From contig NZ_CP050451.1 of the NCBI RefSeq assembly GCF_014171595.1, forward strand, positions 4,526,001 to 4,590,000: DNA of 64,000 nt, given 5' to 3'. This stretch comes from Massilia sp. Se16.2.3 (GTDB taxonomy: Bacteria; Pseudomonadota; Gammaproteobacteria; Burkholderiales; Burkholderiaceae_D). This document shows, piece after piece, positions 61,736 through 64,000 of the stretch (its first letter is position 1; each line of letters opens with the position of its first letter). The translations under genes and the position numbers were made by a program. The notes under the pieces were generated by a model that was not told where the DNA came from, did not search any database, and was given only the letters and a program-made list of their open reading frames with translations.

Positions 61736-62266
61736 ATGCATATGAAAATATACCGCTACGTTCTGCTGTGTTCCTACCTTTTGCTAACTCTCCCACAAGC
61801 CCTCGCGCAAGATATTGGAGTCCTACATCTCTCTCCGCTTCATTTGGAGTTGCCAGCAACCTGGAGCTTCGACCAGTCAAAGCAGCCAATCGAAGGTCAC
61901 GGTCTAAATGGTGAAAAGCTTCTTATCTCGGTCATGCGCAAGCGTGCAGGCCCTGCAACCGAGGCTGTGCCGAGCGTAAAAGAAATAGCTCAAAAGTTTG
62001 CTCACGGACAGATGAGCAAGCTCGCATCGAAAGGTGGTGCAACGATTGTGCGGCCTCTCAGCGAGTTCCCAGTCCCGGAAGGAAAGGCCGCTTATTCAGT
62101 CGCGTCTGAAAAATCAAGCCCGTTCGGCGGGAAAAAATATTTCATCCAGTACATTTTTGCTACTCCGGAAGTGATTATCTTTCTAACGTTCGAGGGAAAT
62201 GGCGAAGCGCTGAGTGCTATGCGTCAATCAGATACGCTTCTTAATACGCAACGCTGGGATGACTAG
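61736..62266 (+). CDS. Secreted protein, unknown function
   Basis: The 176-residue protein has a signal peptide (1-25, cleavage after ALA in LPQALAQD). The mature part is a small alpha/beta protein (LELPATWSFDQS, GEKLLISVMRKR, YFIQYIFATPEVIIFLTFEG). The pattern is like periplasmic proteins of the DUF1795/PsbP type, but the match is weak. It begins right after leader repeat L4; ATG 61742 is an alternative start. Confidence 0.62.
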   Translation: MHMKIYRYVLLCSYLLLTLPQALAQDIGVLHLSPLHLELPATWSFDQSKQPIEGHGLNGEKLLISVMRKRAGPATEAVPSVKEIAQKFAHGQMSKLASKGGATIVRPLSEFPVPEGKAAYSVASEKSSPFGGKKYFIQYIFATPEVIIFLTFEGNGEALSAMRQSDTLLNTQRWDD

Positions 62267-62393
62267 ACTTGGCTCGCCAGTCGGACCGACAGTCATAGTT
62301 GCGACTGTTGGGATAGCGATGATTATGATGCTGATATTGCCGATCATCTTAAAGCGCCGCACCAGCCACAGGTATGACTGCTTTGGGTCGTAA
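62259..62393 (+). CDS. 44-residue membrane peptide overlapping the upstream stop
   Basis: The ATG lies inside the last codons of the preceding gene and the frame ends at TAA 62391-62393. The peptide has one hydrophobic helix (TVIVATVGIAMIMMLILPII) followed by basic KRRTSHR, as in single-pass proteins. The overlap suggests coupling. There is no clear RBS; a chance frame is possible. Confidence 0.35.
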   Translation: MTRLGSPVGPTVIVATVGIAMIMMLILPIILKRRTSHRYDCFGS

Positions 62394-62459
62394 GCGGACG
62401 CTACCATAGGTCCGCTAACGACCAGAAACGGACCGACACCAAATGATGTCTGTAAATCT

Positions 62460-62873
62460 ATGATGGTTACTCGAACTGCAAAGGTTTTCGTGCCTTTCGT
62501 GCTTTCCACTGTCGCCCTTTGGACGTGGACAGCTTTCGCTATTCAATGGCTGCTTCCGGACTACACCGCATTTGAAATTGTGATTGCCGACGTTTTTGTC
62601 ACGATTGCTGCAATCGTCGCGTGGTCTGAGCCGGATTTTGCCGACATTACTGAGGCTGGATGGTTGGGTGTCTCTTTGGGTGGGCTGCTCGCCTCGCTTC
62701 TCTTCGTGGAGATTAGCTGCTCTGGTGGCTTGCAACTTCGCGCGTCCGGGCCGTACTGCGAGTCTTACAAGCCAGGTGGGATTGGGATGATTTTCGATAT
62801 CGCGGCTATCGCGCTTACATTGGCCGCGCCGGCATGCGCTGTACGTAAGGCGCTGGAACGAATGGCTTTATAA
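62460..62873 (+). CDS. Small integral membrane protein, unknown function
   Basis: The protein is 137 residues with four hydrophobic stretches (about 8-30, 37-55, 67-83, 108-127) and an extracytoplasmic loop with two Cys (ISCSGGL, GPYCESY). Two ATGs in a row (62460, 62463). No family recognised. Upstream, GTCGTAAGCGGAC / GTCCGCTAACGAC (62387-62420) forms an inverted repeat around a 9-nt loop. Confidence 0.58.
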   Translation: MMVTRTAKVFVPFVLSTVALWTWTAFAIQWLLPDYTAFEIVIADVFVTIAAIVAWSEPDFADITEAGWLGVSLGGLLASLLFVEISCSGGLQLRASGPYCESYKPGGIGMIFDIAAIALTLAAPACAVRKALERMAL

Positions 62874-62918
62874 GGTCCATTCGATACCCAGAGGTTCGTC
62901 CACTGAAGGTCTGCAATG

Positions 62919-63085
62919 GGTCTATTGTGTTGAAAAAGTCGCCAAGCAACTTTTTTGACCTGTTTTCGGCCGGTTAAGAGTCCAACCAGCTGGCGTTCGT
63001 TGAACAGGCGCGGTTTTGTGTAGTCGAGGTAACGCTCTTTCGTGGACGGAAGGCAAGCGCTCCGAGTTTTTCAACACAATAGGTC
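62919..63085. mobile_element. 167-bp MITE-like element or IS remnant
   Basis: The ends TCTATTGTGTTGAAAAAGTC and GAGTTTTTCAACACAATAGG are inverted repeats (19 of 22 match). GCAATGGG occurs at both sides (62913-62920 and 63091-63098), possibly a target duplication with 5 extra bases on the right. On the minus strand a frame reads ERYLDYTKPRLFNERQLVGL, which could be the tail of a transposase, but this is weak. Confidence 0.55.
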
Positions 63086-63099
63086 CAGAAGCAATGGGA

Positions 63100-63202
63100 T
63101 GGACTCCCCTCCCCCTGAGGGCACGTAAGTGCCAAACTGGAGTTTCCACACAACCAGTTCAGAAAGAAGGAGTCCACCATGAAGATTATCCGTGTTGGGG
63201 TC
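63100..63202 (+). pseudogene. Possible IS110-family transposase 5' remnant
   Basis: After a GAAGGAG site the frame opens MKIIRVGV (63179-63202), the usual first residues of IS110-type transposases (MKIIRVGVDxAK...), and then leaves the family pattern. The upstream part is the type of sequence seen before such genes. Only eight codons support this. Confidence 0.4.
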
Positions 63203-63219
63203 GTTCGACAAGAGTCTGC

Positions 63220-63247
63220 ACTTAACGCACCAAATATTTCGTTAGGC
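63220..63247. repeat. attC-like short hairpin
   Basis: ACTTAAC (fits RYYYAAC) and GTTAGGC (fits GTTRRRY) stand 14 nt apart and pair as CTTAACG/CGTTAGG. The site is far shorter than normal integron attC sites (57 bp or more), and no integrase is seen. Confidence 0.3.
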
Positions 63248-63251
63248 ATCT

Positions 63252-63674
63252 ATGCGTCAACTCCGGGGTCCTACCGCTATCTTGCTCTGCGTCGTAGCTG
63301 CGCTATTGTTGGCATCCCCACTTGGGCTGTATTGGCTGGGCTTGAGCGGCATAGATGGCTTCCCGCAAAAGCCATTGCAGCTTGCCTCCAAAGAGCAGCA
63401 GGTACTTGTTTGGAGAGACGCTCGTGGCGATGGTGCGCCCCGTATCGAAGCAATGAACCCTTACTCGTTCGCCATTACGCTACTAGTTGACAGAAACCCG
63501 AGCGCACCTCCTGATCAGCAGATTGTCTGGCGGGTTGCCTCCAGCTATCTCGCAGGCCATCAGCGAAACAAGGGGATGGGCTGGTGGCATCTGTCAGGTG
63601 CCGCGCTCACCATTTGGCTGTCACGCAACTGGACTAGCGAGGAAATCTTGTCTGCCGCTGCTCTGTCTCGATAG
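63252..63674 (+). CDS. Membrane-anchored protein, unknown function
   Basis: The 140-residue protein has one N-terminal helix (about 8-30) and a polar outer part (VWRDARGDGAPRIEAMNPYS, HQRNKGMGWWHLSGAALTIW, RNWTSEEIL). The Trp-rich MGWWHLSGAALTIW segment is distinctive. Family not recognised. It begins five bases after the attC-like GTTAGGC. Confidence 0.55.
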   Translation: MRQLRGPTAILLCVVAALLLASPLGLYWLGLSGIDGFPQKPLQLASKEQQVLVWRDARGDGAPRIEAMNPYSFAITLLVDRNPSAPPDQQIVWRVASSYLAGHQRNKGMGWWHLSGAALTIWLSRNWTSEEILSAAALSR

Positions 63675-63950
63675 TCTGCTTCGGGGTCGGTAGGAGACGT
63701 TCATTAAGCGCAGCGTGCTCCCCGCAATAATTTCCTTGTCGAAAACCGATCCTGTACACTGACCGCTTACGAACGTGTGCAATCAGCCGGAACGGAGCTT
63801 GTCCGTCTATCGATCCGTTGGATGCGGTCTGGAGCTCGGCCTGTGCGATCTGGCTAGCGACTTAATTACGTCAAGGCGGACTGGCCGGGAACGGCGCGGT
63901 TCATTGTTCATGTTTCGGGCAGCCGCCGCTTACCTCAACATTAGGTGCGC
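63675..63950. other. Gap with promoter-like sequence before the last, cut gene
   Basis: TTCCTT (63732-63737), 17 nt, TGTACACT (-10 at 63755-63760) resembles the sequence before leader L1 (58281). No gene is seen in it. Confidence 0.45.
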
Positions 63951-64000
63951 ATGACAAATTCCATCAAACTCCAAAGCTACAAGCAGCACATGGCGGCGAA
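63951..64000 (+). CDS. Start of a gene cut by the window end
   Basis: ATG 63951 opens MTNSIKLQSYKQHMAA and the frame continues out of the window. The 50 bases are too few to identify a family. Confidence 0.35.
   Translation, partial: MTNSIKLQSYKQHMAA

Larger units (their letters stand above)
62874..63251. other. Gap with IS and MITE-like remnants
   Basis: It holds a 167-bp inverted-repeat element (62919-63085), a likely IS110-family 5' end (63100-63202) and an attC-like hairpin (63220-63247). No complete gene is seen. Confidence 0.6.

Noticed and set aside
62974..63249. 91-codon minus-strand frame
   Set aside because: It runs through the MITE-like element and IS remnant; at most its last part may be a transposase relic in another frame.
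58240..64000. A complete chromosomal integron
   Set aside because: No integrase, no full-size attC sites, and several genes carry their own leader or promoter; only one short attC-like pair is seen.

Overview
The window looks like a chromosomal piece of a high-GC betaproteobacterium of the family Oxalobacteraceae, most likely Massilia/Telluria or a close relative. The reasons are the conserved run ndk-rlmN-pilW-rodZ-ispG-hisS-yfgM-bamB-der-hfq-hflX-hflK-hflC-hisZ-purA, the surE-pcm-nlpD-rpoS order, a PEP-CTERM secreted protease, and many short palindromic intergenic repeats of the GTAGGGTGGGC...GCCCACGCGG type. These assignments come from recognising protein families; no search was run.

Layout. 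1-2000: three tRNA-Asn genes (minus) with a secreted glucosaminidase-like gene between copies 1 and 2. 2-5.5 kb: divergent tyrB and uvrB. 5.6-7.9 kb: a small accessory patch with a 3-TM protein, a NucS/DUF4268-like protein, a RES-domain toxin without a visible antitoxin, and an 11-bp tandem repeat. 7.9-12.4 kb: PEP-CTERM serine protease with a sigma-54-like promoter, FKBP isomerase, hybrid histidine kinase and MarC. 12.7-30.4 kb: the housekeeping block on the minus strand (nucleotide, histidine and isoprenoid synthesis, outer-membrane assembly, ribosome GTPases, HflKC, Hfq), interrupted at 15.8-16.7 kb by about 900 bp of palindromic repeats. 30.8-36.8 kb: YccA-type membrane protein, rlmD, and the surE-pcm-nlpD-rpoS stationary-phase cluster. 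37.2-40.5 kb: a two-gene TIR plus NTPase/TPR predicted conflict system. 40.7-47.1 kb: quinone oxidoreductase, DinG-type helicase, DUF465 protein, PP2C phosphatase, lipoprotein and ZapE. 47.2-53.4 kb: the 2-oxoglutarate dehydrogenase operon odhA-odhB-(PspC)-lpdA. 53.7-58.2 kb: a Fur-box-controlled operon of PepSY, DUF2271, DUF4198, ApbE and flavodoxin-reductase proteins. 58.3-64 kb: an accessory region of unrelated genes (DUF6445, CoaE, a CoaD-HD fusion, small membrane and secreted proteins) and IS remnants, with lower GC from about 61.3 kb. Several of its genes are preceded by the same promoter/hairpin-like leader.

How the genes work together. The minus-strand block is ordinary growth machinery. 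The surE-rpoS cluster handles stationary phase. The odh genes make one TCA complex. The Fur operon looks like an iron-starvation flavin electron-transfer module, in which ApbE would attach FMN and the flavodoxin/FNR protein would supply electrons. The TIR pair and the CoaE/CoaD-HD pair are the most unusual gene systems here.

Quality note. At least ten genes, including essential purA and odhB, carry single-base indels, several of them in short homopolymers. This points to sequencing or consensus error rather than biology, so these genes are annotated as one CDS each with the indel position given.
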